Assembly: GCF_029911635.1 (NCBI RefSeq)
Contig: NZ_JARYTI010000014.1
Coordinates: 1-64,000 of the forward strand
Source of the DNA: Sphingomonas sp. AR_OL41
GTDB taxonomy: Bacteria > Pseudomonadota > Alphaproteobacteria > Sphingomonadales > Sphingomonadaceae
Direction of reading: 5' to 3'
Length of the DNA: 64,000 nucleotides
Every line of letters begins with the position of its first letter. The stretch's first letter is position 1. Below the pieces are notes generated by a model that worked only from the letters and a program-made list of their open reading frames with translations, was not told the DNA's origin and searched no databases. Shown here one piece after another: positions 46,690 through 58,200 of this stretch. Position numbers and translations under genes: made by a program.

Positions 46690-47709
46690 ATGTTTATTGA
46701 GGAATTCAGCAGGTATTATGGCCGATATGATGGCTTAAATATTGCCGCATTCGTCGAAATGATTTCCTGCATCGATGTGGATGACGCGTCGGCAGTCGCC
46801 GCCCTGCGTCCCTGCCCGCTGGCCGTTGCAGCACATCATGCACGGCGCCCCTGTGGTATCCACGTCGCCCGCACCTATCTGGCCGGCGACGCCTGCCGGA
46901 CAAGCCTTGCCTGCTCTCCGGGACACTTCCTTGTCACTATCGGATTGGCCGATGCCGATGTGGTGCTTTCGAGCGGCAACCGGATCCTGGTCGATGGACA
47001 GCTGGCGGCCGGCACCGCGTGCGTCACCAGTGCGCATCAACCCCTCGTCATCGATGCGGCTGGAAGCTGCGACCTGATCCATCTCGCGGTGCCCGGCAGA
47101 CTGATTGAACCACTGTCGCGCCCGGCAAATGGTTTCGAGGACCTCGTCGTCCGGGACGAGCTAATCGGCCGGATTGGCCGTTTGCTCGGCGAGGCGCCCG
47201 CCTCCTGGTTGCGCGTCCATGCCGAGCTGCTCAGTCAGCTCGCGATCGTCCGGTTGTTGCAACGCGAGCCGAAGCACGCGCCACAAGGTCTCGCCGCGTG
47301 GCGGCTGAGGCGGGTGGAGGCCTATATCGATGCCAATGCTGACGCACCGCTGAGGCTCGCCGACCTGGCCCGCGCTGCGGGCTTGTCGCGCATGCATTTT
47401 GCCGCCCAGTTTCGCGCCGCAACGGGAATGCGTCCACACGCTTACGTGATGGCACGCCGCGTCCTGCGGGCAAAAGCCCTGATGACATGCTCCGATCGGA
47501 TCCTGGTGGAGGTAGCACTCGATTCAGGATTTCAGTCCCAGGCCCATTTCTGCTCCGTTTTCAAACAGCTGACCGGCGTGACGCCAAGGACGTGGCGGCG
47601 CTACCACATGGACTCCCAACGTGCCCCGGCGCCGACCAGACAGGCGCCCGTCACCGCTTCCACCAGCGCGATCGCGCCGCAGCAGATGGCCGCGTCGCCC
47701 GGCGCCTGA
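46690..47709 (+). CDS. AraC-family transcriptional regulator
   Basis: About 339 residues from the ATG at 46690; an ATG at 46663 and a TTG at 46651 are alternatives. The N-terminal half is an AraC-binding-protein-like sensor domain (about 60-170). The C-terminal double helix-turn-helix has VEAYIDANADAPLRLADLAR, AAGLSRMHFAAQFRAATGM and VALDSGFQSQAHFCSVFKQL followed by TGVTPRTWRR. A proline/alanine-rich tail of 30 residues follows. It probably activates the next hydrolase gene, which begins 51 bases after its stop. Confidence 0.92.
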   Translation: MFIEEFSRYYGRYDGLNIAAFVEMISCIDVDDASAVAALRPCPLAVAAHHARRPCGIHVARTYLAGDACRTSLACSPGHFLVTIGLADADVVLSSGNRILVDGQLAAGTACVTSAHQPLVIDAAGSCDLIHLAVPGRLIEPLSRPANGFEDLVVRDELIGRIGRLLGEAPASWLRVHAELLSQLAIVRLLQREPKHAPQGLAAWRLRRVEAYIDANADAPLRLADLARAAGLSRMHFAAQFRAATGMRPHAYVMARRVLRAKALMTCSDRILVEVALDSGFQSQAHFCSVFKQLTGVTPRTWRRYHMDSQRAPAPTRQAPVTASTSAIAPQQMAASPGA

Positions 47710-47760
47710 CCAGCCTTTTCGACAACGCCCTTCCACCTTTGAACGAAAGCGAGATTTGCC

Positions 47761-48744
<984 letters not shown>

Positions 48745-48809
48745 GCGACCGGGTCCACGCCCTCCCCCTGCCCTAACCGGCAGCGGCATATCATCACGAG
48801 GATTTCGTC

Positions 48810-49157
48810 ATGTCCATGCTCGACTGGAATATGTACCGCGAACAAATCATCGCCCGCGTCGGCGATCTGGCAAGGCTCAGCCCCGATACGGTGCGCGGCT
48901 ATGGCACGCTCGGCGGCGCGGGGAACAAGACCGGCCATCTCGATGCCAAGACGCGAGAACTGATCGCGCTGGCTGTCGCTGTCAGTCTCAGATGCGACGG
49001 CTGCATTACCAGCCATGTGGATGCGGCGATCAAACTCGGCGCAACACGAGAGGAAGTCGCCGAGGCACTGGGCGTGGCGGTTGCCATCAATGCCGGTGCG
49101 GCGATCATCTATTCGACACGCACGCTCGACGCCTTTGCGATGCATCCTGCCGGATGA
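48810..49157 (+). CDS. carboxymuconolactone decarboxylase family protein (AhpD-like)
   Basis: 115 residues from the ATG at 48810 (CGAGGA upstream). The core is LDAKTRELIALAVAVSLRCD with C62-D-G-C65 and H69 in CITSHVDAA. The CxxC...H arrangement matches AhpD-like peroxidase partners rather than true decarboxylases, so thiol-based peroxide or aldehyde defence is likely. It ends the plus-strand stress array. Confidence 0.92.
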   Translation: MSMLDWNMYREQIIARVGDLARLSPDTVRGYGTLGGAGNKTGHLDAKTRELIALAVAVSLRCDGCITSHVDAAIKLGATREEVAEALGVAVAINAGAAIIYSTRTLDAFAMHPAG

Positions 49158-49285
49158 GCCGCGCGACGGGGCGCGCTGTCATCCGAACGAGCTTGTCCAA
49201 CCGATCAGGCGCAATTGCATGATGGCGCCCCCGACGAGCAGCTGCGCGCCGTGCCGAACGCAACGGTGCAAGGGGGGACAGGCCT

Positions 49286-50569
49286 TCATGCGTCGGACGA
49301 TCCTCGGCGCTGGGTTTCTGCATCGACCGCGTCGCGATAGGGCCCAAGGAACAGACACAGGAGGCTCGAGATTGCGAGGGCGAGCGCGCTCAGTGCGAAG
49401 CCGAGGCCGTAGTCGCCCTGTCGATCGCGCAGCGCACCGACGAGGACCGGACCGATCGCCGAACCGAAGGCCACCGCGCCGTACATCCAGCCAAATATCG
49501 TCGCATGGGCGCGCAGCCCGAAATATCGGCTGCTGTAATAAGCAAGAATCGCAATTTCCGCCCCGATCACGAAACCGAGAAGAGCGATCGCGACGGCCGC
49601 GCCCGAGATGTCCAGCCGGCTCAGCAGCCCCACCCCGATGGCGCCGAGCGCGAGCAACGGCGCGCCCGACAATGGCGTCTCGAAACGGTCCAGCACCACA
49701 CCGGTCAGCAGGCGCCCGATCACGCTTGCGATGCCAATGATCGACGCCAGCCGGGCGGCGTCCCGCGGGCCGATCCCCTCATCGCCCAGCAGCGGAATGA
49801 GATGCGCGGCAGGTCCCGACATGCCGAGCCCGCCGAACAGGGCGATGATCGACAGCGTCCAGAAGACGCGCGATCTGCAGATGTCGCGGAACCGCAGCCG
49901 GGCGTCGGCGGTCAGCGGCGATACCGCAGTCGGCAGCGGCGGCGGCACGCGCCTGCCCAACAGCATCCATATCAAGGGGGCGGCGATGACCGCCAGGCAA
50001 CCCAGGGCGGTAAAGCCGTAACGCCAGCCGCCACGATCGACGAATGCCGAGGTCAATTGCGGCAGCACGAATCCCCCGAGGCCGCTGCCGGTCAGGGCGA
50101 GCGCGATGGCGAGGCCGCGACGGCGCGAGTACGCCATGATGAGCGGCCGGTTCAGGACGACCGGAGAGGTACCGAGACCGAGGATCGCCAGGCAGAAATA
50201 GGCCACCCATAGCGACTGCACATTGCGCACGAACAGCGGCACCGACATCAGCCCGACACCGAATGCGACCAGACTGGCGACCGCAAGCCGCCGGGGATCA
50301 TAGGCATCGGCCGCCCTGCCGATCAGCGACGAACCCAGGAAAGCGACCACGGTGAAACATGTCATCGCCAGGGCGATGTCGGCACGCGCCCAGCCATAGG
50401 AGGCGTGAAAACTGCTGATGAAGATGCCGAAGGTAAAGGTCAGCACGGTGTTCGCGCCCACCATATTTCCCAGCATCGCGCCGGCGACCATCCTTGCCGC
50501 ATCACGCCGACTCTCCGCGCCCGGCGTGGTAACGTCGGCGCGCGGCCGCATGGTCTTGATGCGGCTCAT
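49286..50569 (-). CDS. MFS transporter (OFA/monocarboxylate-like)
   Basis: 427 residues, twelve membrane helices. GAMLGNMVGANTVLTFTFGI and GWARADIALAMTCFTVVAFL near the N-terminus and GLRAHATIFGWMYGAVAFGS late resemble the monocarboxylate/oxalate carrier group. The substrate is unknown. It lies 107 bases after the inverted response regulator on the same strand, which may control it. Confidence 0.88.
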   Translation of the reverse strand: MSRIKTMRPRADVTTPGAESRRDAARMVAGAMLGNMVGANTVLTFTFGIFISSFHASYGWARADIALAMTCFTVVAFLGSSLIGRAADAYDPRRLAVASLVAFGVGLMSVPLFVRNVQSLWVAYFCLAILGLGTSPVVLNRPLIMAYSRRRGLAIALALTGSGLGGFVLPQLTSAFVDRGGWRYGFTALGCLAVIAAPLIWMLLGRRVPPPLPTAVSPLTADARLRFRDICRSRVFWTLSIIALFGGLGMSGPAAHLIPLLGDEGIGPRDAARLASIIGIASVIGRLLTGVVLDRFETPLSGAPLLALGAIGVGLLSRLDISGAAVAIALLGFVIGAEIAILAYYSSRYFGLRAHATIFGWMYGAVAFGSAIGPVLVGALRDRQGDYGLGFALSALALAISSLLCLFLGPYRDAVDAETQRRGSSDA

Positions 50570-50676
50570 CCGATCAGATCAGCGCGGTGAGGAACGCGTA
50601 TCGCGATCTTGCCCGTCATCGCGCGCGGCCCGCGATCCGGCATCGCGAAAAGGCTCGCGCCACGAAATGCCTGTGA

Positions 50677-51525
50677 TCAACGGGTGATCGCCGCCTGAAC
50701 CGCATCAAGCAGTTCCTGGTGGCGGACGGGCTTGGTCAAGAACTCGACCGCGCCGGCCTTCATGGCGCGAACCGAGGTGTGTACGTCTGCATGACCGCTG
50801 ATGAAGATGACCGGCGGCTGTCGTCCCTCACGTCCCAGCTCATGGTGAAAATCGATCCCGTTGATCCCCGGGAGCCAGACATCGAGGATAAGGCATGCCG
50901 GCGGCGCGGCCCATTGGCGGTCACGAAACTCCTGCGCCGAGCCAAAGCTTTCGGTCGCAAGTCCCGCCGACATCAGCAGTCCCTCCAGCGCCTCGCGCAC
51001 ACCGCGATCGTCGTCGATAATGGCCACGGTTGGATGCGCAGATGCATCCGCCGCGATCATCGTGTCGTCCGCCATATCGGTCGGTACATCGTCCGGACCC
51101 GTCATGACGGGGCGGGTGAGCGTTGCATCGATAAAGGCCTCGGCAACCAGGAGATAGCCTCGACCGGGGATCGTCTTGATGACATCGCGGTCTTCACCCA
51201 GCGCGGTGCGCAGCGAGGCCATCTGAAAGCGAAGGTTGCTTTCCTCCACCGTCGTGGACGGCCAGACATGCCTGAAGATCTCCGCCTTGCTGACGATCGT
51301 GCCGCGCGACTGGAGCAGCACGACCAGCAGATCGAACGCTCGGCTTCCCACATCGATCGGGACTCCGTCGGCAAGCAATTGGCGCGCGTTGGGCAGTACC
51401 GTGAACCGCCTAAACCGCAAGACGGCTTCGCCTGACGGGATGTGGGCGGCGGGCGCAAGTCGGGCAAGCGTGACGGATCCCTCGCTTTCTCGCTCCGCAA
51501 CCTTTGGCAACTGCTGCTCCAACAT
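50677..51525 (-). CDS. response regulator with N-terminal winged helix and C-terminal receiver
   Basis: 282 residues from the ATG at 51525; a longer frame opens at 51651 with a basic, motif-free extension. An OmpR/ToxR-type winged helix covers about 35-130 (LRFRRFTVLPNARQLLADG, AFDLLVVLLQSRGTIVSKAE, VIKTIPGRGYLL). An acidic linker follows. The last 115 residues are a receiver: VAIIDDDRGVREALEGLL, phospho-acceptor Asp in LILDVWLPG, and FISGHAD...FLTKPV. In OmpR and FixJ proteins the receiver comes first, so the order is inverted. The receiver is close to that of the FixJ-type gene at 54600-55223. It is divergent from the TonB receptor at 51947. Confidence 0.9.
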   Translation of the reverse strand: MLEQQLPKVAERESEGSVTLARLAPAAHIPSGEAVLRFRRFTVLPNARQLLADGVPIDVGSRAFDLLVVLLQSRGTIVSKAEIFRHVWPSTTVEESNLRFQMASLRTALGEDRDVIKTIPGRGYLLVAEAFIDATLTRPVMTGPDDVPTDMADDTMIAADASAHPTVAIIDDDRGVREALEGLLMSAGLATESFGSAQEFRDRQWAAPPACLILDVWLPGINGIDFHHELGREGRQPPVIFISGHADVHTSVRAMKAGAVEFLTKPVRHQELLDAVQAAITR

Positions 51526-51946
51526 TGCCCAAGCGCTCCCGTCCCATGGCCCACCTTGGCGGCGTCGACAGCATCGAGCGGCAATGCGAGGCGATGGTTT
51601 CTTTGCCGACTCTGAGCTGTTTGGTTGCCAAATCGTAGGGCGCGACGTCACGCCTTAACAATCATGCCGATGGCGGGTTTATCTATCCGCCACGCTAACA
51701 TTCCTCGACCTTGGTAGGGCGCCGACTCGACTGTCGGCAGAATGCGCCACGCAAGGTGCCGCGAAGCGCTCAAAATTTTACGATAGATGACGGTGGTTTA
51801 GCGCATTGGCGCAAGCCGTCGCCGGTGGCGGCCAATGTCGGACCGGGGCGCCGGCTAACAAATTCTAATCAGTTCTGTCAGCGCTTCATTCACGCAAGCG
51901 GTCCGCCGCGACTAGGATTCGGATGTGATTGGCGGGGGGGGCGTGA
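51526..51946. promoter_or_regulatory. divergent regulatory region between response regulator and TonB receptor
   Basis: About 420 bases. GCTAACA occurs twice, at 51694-51700 and 51854-51860 (160 bases apart), and resembles the CTAACAT core of the phased repeats before the giant kinase at 60.8 kb. No gene is called. Confidence 0.45.
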
Positions 51947-54574
51947 GTGAAAGCGACAAACAAATCGACGCTCCGGCGCATCGCGTCTCGCCCGGCGCCT
52001 CGCGCAAGGCGCTGCATGCCGGTCATCATCGCGCTTGGGCTCGCCGGTCATGCCGTGCCTGCCCTGGCGCAGGATCGATCGGCGCCTGATACGGGAAACG
52101 ACATCGTGGTCACCGCACGGCGCGTCGCGGAAAAAGCCGAGCACATTCCCGTTGCCGTCACCGTGCTCGACAGCGACGCGATCGACCGTCTGGCCATCAA
52201 CACCCCGCTCGATCTCAACAAGATCGCAGGCCTGGGCGGCGCACCGATCGGGGCGTTGACGTCGGTGAACTTCACCCTTCGCGGCCAGGGGACCGCGTTT
52301 GCGGGCCAACCCGGGGTGATCCCCTATTTCGCCGAGGTGCCGAACGTACCTCTCACCTATTTCGATCTGCAGAGCATCCAGGTCATCAAGGGGCCGCAGG
52401 GAACCCTTTTTGGTCAGACATCGACCGGCGGCGTCGTCCTGTTCGAACCCACGAGGCCCGCCGCGCGCTTCGGCGGCTATGGTTCGATCGAGGCCGGCAA
52501 TCGCAATTACCGCCAGTTCGAAGGTGCGATCAATGTGCCGATTGCAGGCGACCGGCTTCTCGCCCGCGTCTCGTTCCAGTTCCGGAATCGAGACGGCTGG
52601 ATAACCGGCATCCATTCGGGCGGGTCCGTCACCGATCTCAACAACATCGATAATGCGAACTTGCGGATATCGACGATATGGCGCCCGAGTGCCGATATCG
52701 AGAATTATACGATCTTTGCGGCCGATCGCCTTCGCAGCAACGGAACCGGTTCGCCGCTTTACTACATCGATCCACGCTTCATGAACCCGGCCGCGCGAAA
52801 TCTCGTGCCCGCAAACATCCCCTCGATTGCCGCGGCCTATGCGTTCTGGTCAGGTCAGGCGCCCCCGGCGGGACAGAGTTTCTCGCAACTGCTCGGCACC
52901 GCCTTTGCGCAGCAGCTGGCCGCCGGACCGCGGACGATGTTCACCGACTATGACCAGACCAACGAAACCAGCAACCGCAGCCTCATCAACCAGACGACCT
53001 GGGACATTTCTCCCAAAGTGCGGCTGAAGAACATTTTCGGGCTGCGCTGGCAGACCGTGCAGGGATCGATCTACGATCAGGACGCGACCAACCTTCCACT
53101 GCTCGATTTCGGGTGTCGCTATGTGCCGGGAACCACGAGCGCCAAGGGCAGCTGTGCAAAGACGGGCGGTTGGCCGGAACGAACCGTTACCGAAGAACTC
53201 CAGCTGCAGGGAAGCGCCTTAGGCGACAAATTGCAGTGGCTCGTCGGCGGCTTCTTTCTCCAGGGCGGATCGCGGACGTTTCGCGAAAGCAGTAGGCCCT
53301 TTATCGTGTTCGGGACGCTGACGGGCGATCCGGCAAGTGCCGCCTTTTGCACCTCTGTGAGCGTCGCGGCCCCATGCGCGTCGCTGGCGCGCACCAATAC
53401 CCATAGCTATGCGGTGTTTGGCCACGCCACGTTCGAGCTGCTGCCCAATCTGCACGTGGCTGGCGGATATCGCGAAACCTGGGATTACACGCGGACCGAC
53501 ACAACGGCCAAGGCCAGCTACAGCGTCCCGTTTCAGGGGCAGCAGATCACCGTTCCAACCTATGGCGGAACGCCGGCGCCGGGATCGTCGATCGTCAGCA
53601 CGACGGTGGATCTCCCGGCAAACGGCTCCTACGACCTTTCGATCGACTGGCAGGCGCGTGACAATGTGCTGCTCTACGCAGCGCATCGTAGCGGTTACAA
53701 GACGGGCGGCATCAACGCGGTTGCCGATCCAGGCAGCCCGCAACGTACTTTCGGACCCGAGCGCGCGGAGGATTTCGAGGTCGGCATCAAGAGCCACTGG
53801 GCGATCGGCACCGTGCGCGGACAACTCAACGCAAGCTATTACCACACCTGGTATTCGAACATACAGGAAGGGGAAATCATTCCCGGCACGGCGCAAACGG
53901 TGACGACAAACCTTGCCAACGCCCAGATCGACGGTGTCGAGATCGAGGGTTCGTTGTCGCCGACCAAGTGGTTCACGCTGGCGGGCAACCTTGCGTACAC
54001 CGATGCGCGCTACTCCAACTGGTCGGAGGATTCGACCTGCGGCGCGCAGTTCTGGCGGCCGCAATGCGCCGGACTTGCGTCCACCACGCCTATCTCGATC
54101 GACCATGCCGCGGGGCGTCTGAGCATTGCGGGTCAAACGATCACCTTCACACCCGATCGGTTCGCCAACACCTCGCGGTGGCAATGGTCGATCCGTCCGA
54201 CAGTGCTGCTCAAGGGGCTGATTGGGCACGATGTCACGTTCGGCGCCAATATCTATCACCGCGGACCCTATGTCGATGCGGTTGCCGTTGCGAACACCTC
54301 CAAACTTGCCGGCGTCCCGCCGCTCCAACAAATGACCGTATTCGGTTATTCGACCGCCGATCCCTATACGGCGCCCGGCTATACGATCACCGACCTCCGG
54401 ATGGACTGGCGCCGCGTCGCAGGATCGCGGATCAGTGTCGCTGCCGGGGTGACGAACCTCGCCGACAAGAACTATCGCGTCAGCTCCGCCAGCGCGTTCG
54501 AGATCATCGGCGATGCCTATACGCTGACCGGCGAACCCCGCATGTGGTGGGCGCAAATATCCTACACGTTCTGA
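51947..54574 (+). CDS. TonB-dependent receptor
   Basis: 875 residues from a GTG at 51947. A basic N-terminus is followed by a signal peptide ending PALAQ (about residue 42). The TonB box is near NDIVVTARRVAEKAEHIPVA. The plug contains FTLRGQGTAFAGQPGV and VIKGPQGTLFGQTSTGGVV, and the barrel ends YTLTGEPRMWWAQISYTF with the terminal Phe. It transports an unknown ligand; many sphingomonad receptors of this type take up siderophores or aromatic compounds. Neighbouring signalling genes on both sides suggest regulated expression. Confidence 0.93.
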   Translation: MKATNKSTLRRIASRPAPRARRCMPVIIALGLAGHAVPALAQDRSAPDTGNDIVVTARRVAEKAEHIPVAVTVLDSDAIDRLAINTPLDLNKIAGLGGAPIGALTSVNFTLRGQGTAFAGQPGVIPYFAEVPNVPLTYFDLQSIQVIKGPQGTLFGQTSTGGVVLFEPTRPAARFGGYGSIEAGNRNYRQFEGAINVPIAGDRLLARVSFQFRNRDGWITGIHSGGSVTDLNNIDNANLRISTIWRPSADIENYTIFAADRLRSNGTGSPLYYIDPRFMNPAARNLVPANIPSIAAAYAFWSGQAPPAGQSFSQLLGTAFAQQLAAGPRTMFTDYDQTNETSNRSLINQTTWDISPKVRLKNIFGLRWQTVQGSIYDQDATNLPLLDFGCRYVPGTTSAKGSCAKTGGWPERTVTEELQLQGSALGDKLQWLVGGFFLQGGSRTFRESSRPFIVFGTLTGDPASAAFCTSVSVAAPCASLARTNTHSYAVFGHATFELLPNLHVAGGYRETWDYTRTDTTAKASYSVPFQGQQITVPTYGGTPAPGSSIVSTTVDLPANGSYDLSIDWQARDNVLLYAAHRSGYKTGGINAVADPGSPQRTFGPERAEDFEVGIKSHWAIGTVRGQLNASYYHTWYSNIQEGEIIPGTAQTVTTNLANAQIDGVEIEGSLSPTKWFTLAGNLAYTDARYSNWSEDSTCGAQFWRPQCAGLASTTPISIDHAAGRLSIAGQTITFTPDRFANTSRWQWSIRPTVLLKGLIGHDVTFGANIYHRGPYVDAVAVANTSKLAGVPPLQQMTVFGYSTADPYTAPGYTITDLRMDWRRVAGSRISVAAGVTNLADKNYRVSSASAFEIIGDAYTLTGEPRMWWAQISYTF

Positions 54575-54599
54575 CTGCCGGAGCGCGCCGCGCGATCGA

Positions 54600-55223
54600 T
54601 CAGTCGCCCAGCAGGTCCGCGGCGCGGACGAGGTCAATCAGTGAACCAACCTGCATCTTTCGCATGATCTGACCGCGATGCAGTTTCACCGTAGCTTCGG
54701 TGATGCCGATGTCCTCGGCGATCTGTCGGTTCAGCCGGCCGATCACCACCTGCGCCATGACGGCGCGCTCGCGCGGTGTCAGCAGGCCATAGCGCGCGCG
54801 CGCTTCAGCGATCTTTTTCTGCTCGGCCCGCTGCTGCCGATCATGCCTTATCGCCCGCTGGACGGCGTCCAGCAGCTCCTGTTCGCGCACCGGCTTTGTG
54901 AGAAACTCGATAGCGCCTGCCTTCATCGCCCGCACCGACATCGCGATATCCGCATGCCCGCTGATGAAGACGATCGCGCGCCGGTTGCCCGCGCGCGCCT
55001 CCTCTTCGATAAAATCGAGGCCGCTCTTCCCCGGCAACCGGACATCTACCACCAGGCATCCTGGCCGCTCGTCCGGCGCAGCTTCGAGATAGGCATCGAC
55101 CGAATCGAACAGATCGACCGATAACCCGACAGACGCGAAGAGGCCTTCCAACGCTTCGCGCACCGCCCGGTCGTCGTCGATGACGACGACGGTGGGAGCA
55201 TCTTCCCGATCACGCAACGGCAA
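54600..55223 (-). CDS. FixJ/NarL-type response regulator
   Basis: 207 residues. The start is a TTG at 55223 with AGAGGAG seven bases upstream, overlapping the kinase stop by 14 bases; the longer ATG frame (55361) lies inside the kinase. The receiver has VVVIDDDRAVREALEGLF, phospho-acceptor Asp in LVVDVRLPGKSG and FISGHAD...FLTKPV. The LuxR-type helix-turn-helix reads YGLLTPRERAVMAQVVIGRL and IAEDIGITEATVKLHRGQIM. Translational coupling makes it the partner of the giant kinase. Confidence 0.93.
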   Translation of the reverse strand: MPLRDREDAPTVVVIDDDRAVREALEGLFASVGLSVDLFDSVDAYLEAAPDERPGCLVVDVRLPGKSGLDFIEEEARAGNRRAIVFISGHADIAMSVRAMKAGAIEFLTKPVREQELLDAVQRAIRHDRQQRAEQKKIAEARARYGLLTPRERAVMAQVVIGRLNRQIAEDIGITEATVKLHRGQIMRKMQVGSLIDLVRAADLLGD

Positions 55224-58200
55224 TGGCGCGCTCCTCTGCGACGGCGGGCAGGATAAAGGCAAAGGTCGTGCCGCGCGGCTTGTTGGCAGTGACCGACAGG
55301 CGTCCGCGATGTGCTTCGATGATCGACCGGCAGATGGATAGGCCCATGCCGATCCCGCCATCCTTGGTGGTGAAAAAAGCCTCGAAGATCCGGTCCTTCA
55401 ATGCCGGGTCGAGGCCCCGTCCGGTGTCGGACACCGAAATGGTCAGCTCGCCGTCGCTTGTTACCCGAGATTCGATCCTGAGCTTGCGCACGCGGCCTGA
55501 AGACATGCTCATCGCCTCGATACCGTTCATGACCAGATTGAGGATGACCTGTTGCATCTGCACGCGGTCGGCCAGGGCAGGATTGAGGTTTTCGGCCAGC
55601 CTTGTCTCGACCGTGATGGCGTTGCGATCAAGTTCGTTGCGCATCAACTGGACGACTTCCAGGATCGCGTCGTTGAGGTCGAGCGCGACCATCTGCGGAG
55701 CCGCCTTTTTGGCAAGCGCCCGGATGCTGGCAATGACGTCGCCGGCGCGGTGCCCCTCGTTGATGATGCGTTCGGCGGCGCGGCGCGCTTCCGGAACGTT
55801 CAGATTATTCTCGCCCAGCCAACGCACACAGGTGGCGGCATTTGTGACGATGGCCATCAGCGGCTGGTTCACCTCATGCGCAATCGAGACCGACAGTTCG
55901 CCGAGCGCGGTGATGCGCGAAACCCGTGCCAGCGCCTCCTGCGCCTGTTCGGCGCGACGAAAATCCTCGATGTCCATCGCCGTACCGTACCATTTGACGA
56001 TCGCGCCGGTTTCATCCCGCATTGGCTCCACGCGGAAGAGAAAGCGCCGGAACTCGCCGTCGAAGCGCCTGATCCGGGCCTCGATCTCGCCCGACACGCC
56101 GAACGACAGCAAATTCTGCCAGCGATCTTCGACATGACCGACATCGTCGGGATGATAGGTCCCCGGCCAGGCGTCGCGCGCCTCCGGGATCGCTTCCTGC
56201 CCGCTGAACTCCTTCCACTTCTTGTTCGCGATCTCGAACGCGCCGTCCGGCAGGGCGCGCCACGCCAGGGTCGGTATCATGTCGAACGATTGCTGGAGCT
56301 CGTCATTGGCGCGCCGCGCTTTGTCGCGTGCTTCCTGTGCTTCAAGAAAGAGACGCGCATTCTCGATCGAAATTGCTGCCGGCGAAGAGAGCATTTGCAG
56401 GATTGCCAGCCGCGAGGGCGTGAACACATGCGATGAGAGCGCGTTTTCGAGGTAGAGGATCGCGACCAGTTGCCCCTGTTTGACGAGCGGCAGGCAAAGG
56501 ATCGAGCGCGGCTTCGAGGCAAGCAGATAGACGTCGGCAGAAAATGTATTGGGCTGAAGCGCATCGTCGAGGATCAGCGGCTCCAGCGACCGCACGACAT
56601 AGTTGAGCACCGATATCGGCAGTTCTCCGGCGAGCCCGCTGTAGGAACGACGGATGACCGCCACCCTGTCCTTGCCGGTCACCGCTTCGGCGGCGATGCG
56701 CATTTCGCCGGCGCGCGGGAGCAACAGGACACCGCGAACGGCGCCGGCCTGCTCGACGACGGTAATCATCAGCTGCTCGATCAGGCGATCGAGAACGATC
56801 TCGCCCGATACCGTCTGATAAATTTCGACAAGCGCCGAAAGGTCCAGATTCTCCGATATCGCGCTCGCAGAGAGCGCGCTGGCCGCACGGCCGGTATTTT
56901 CGCGTCCGAGTTCGGGATAGTGCAGATCAAGCTGCGCCACCTTCCCGTCCGCGCGCCAGCGCGCATAGCATGCGCGCGCATTGCGCATATATGTCTGGCA
57001 GATCGTCCGAAATTCCCGCGCGCCGTAATATTTTGCGGCAAGCTCGTAGGCCAACGCCTCGACCGACACCAAGCCTTCTTCCGCAGCGGCGTGGATCGCT
57101 TCCTCGTAGAAGCGCTGGGCGTCGAGATCGCGATCCTGAAGTCGCGCAATCTCGGCAGCAACGAGCGACGCACGACAGGAAAAGTTCTCAGGGCACAATG
57201 CTGCCCATTGTGCCAATTGCCGGTGCGCAGCGATGATCGTCGCGAGATGGGGGTCCCTGGCATCGCGCGGCAGCTCGGTCAGCCTTGCCGCGCCGGCAAG
57301 CGCGGAGAACAGGCAGTATTCGGCACGTTCGAAGACCTTCAATTTCTCGATATCGGATGAAAGGAGCACCTCCAGGTCGGAGCATGCGGCGTAATCTCCG
57401 GCATGAAAAAGCAATTGCAGTTTGCGGACGCGGTGACGAACCAGGGCATGCCACAGATGCGGCTTATGCTCGAGAAAGGCCTGGTGCGCCTGCTCGTCAA
57501 AGCCGGCTTCGGCAAATGAGCCCAGGCTGGCGGTCATGCCGCGCAGCGCCCGGACCGTCAGGATGATGGTGTTGACGAACTCAATGGCGAGCGAAAATTT
57601 CATCTTCTTCATGAGGACGAGGGCAACGTCCGCGAGCCGATGCACTTCGCTCAGTCCCTTGCCACCATCGAGTGCCGCGCTCAGGGCCGTGGACCAGGCA
57701 TAGCCCGCATAGGTGACGCCCCCCTGCTCGCGCCCCATCTCCAGCGCCCGCATGGAAAGTTCGAAACAGTCCCGGAGCGGCAGGCTCCACGGACCTACGG
57801 TCCCCGAGACCACGGCGTAGATGCGGGAAGCGTAGCGGTCGAACCCGCGCTCGTCGGCGAGGCGCAGGGCGAGTCTGCCGAACTGGTGTGCGCTCGCAAA
57901 ATCGCCAAAGCGCCAGCCAATGACCAAACCGCCGAGGTTCGAAAAGATATGAGCACTCTCATGGGCCAGCCCATGATCGAGGCTGATATTGGCCATGCGC
58001 AAGATCGTCAGGACCTGAAGATCTTCCCGGTGGATGCCTGCCGACGTGATCAGCGACTCAAGCACATCCATAACCTGGAGCCAGTGTGGATCAGTCATGC
58101 CCGGCAGATCGAACAACGCTTCTATCGGACGCCCGCCCAGCCGCGTCACGAACGCCTCATATTCCTCCTCCAGCGCAGCGGGATCGGGCTTTTCGGGAAG

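Noticed and set aside
53219..54637. 472-codon minus-strand frame
   Set aside because: It is antisense to the TonB receptor, arginine-rich and without motifs.
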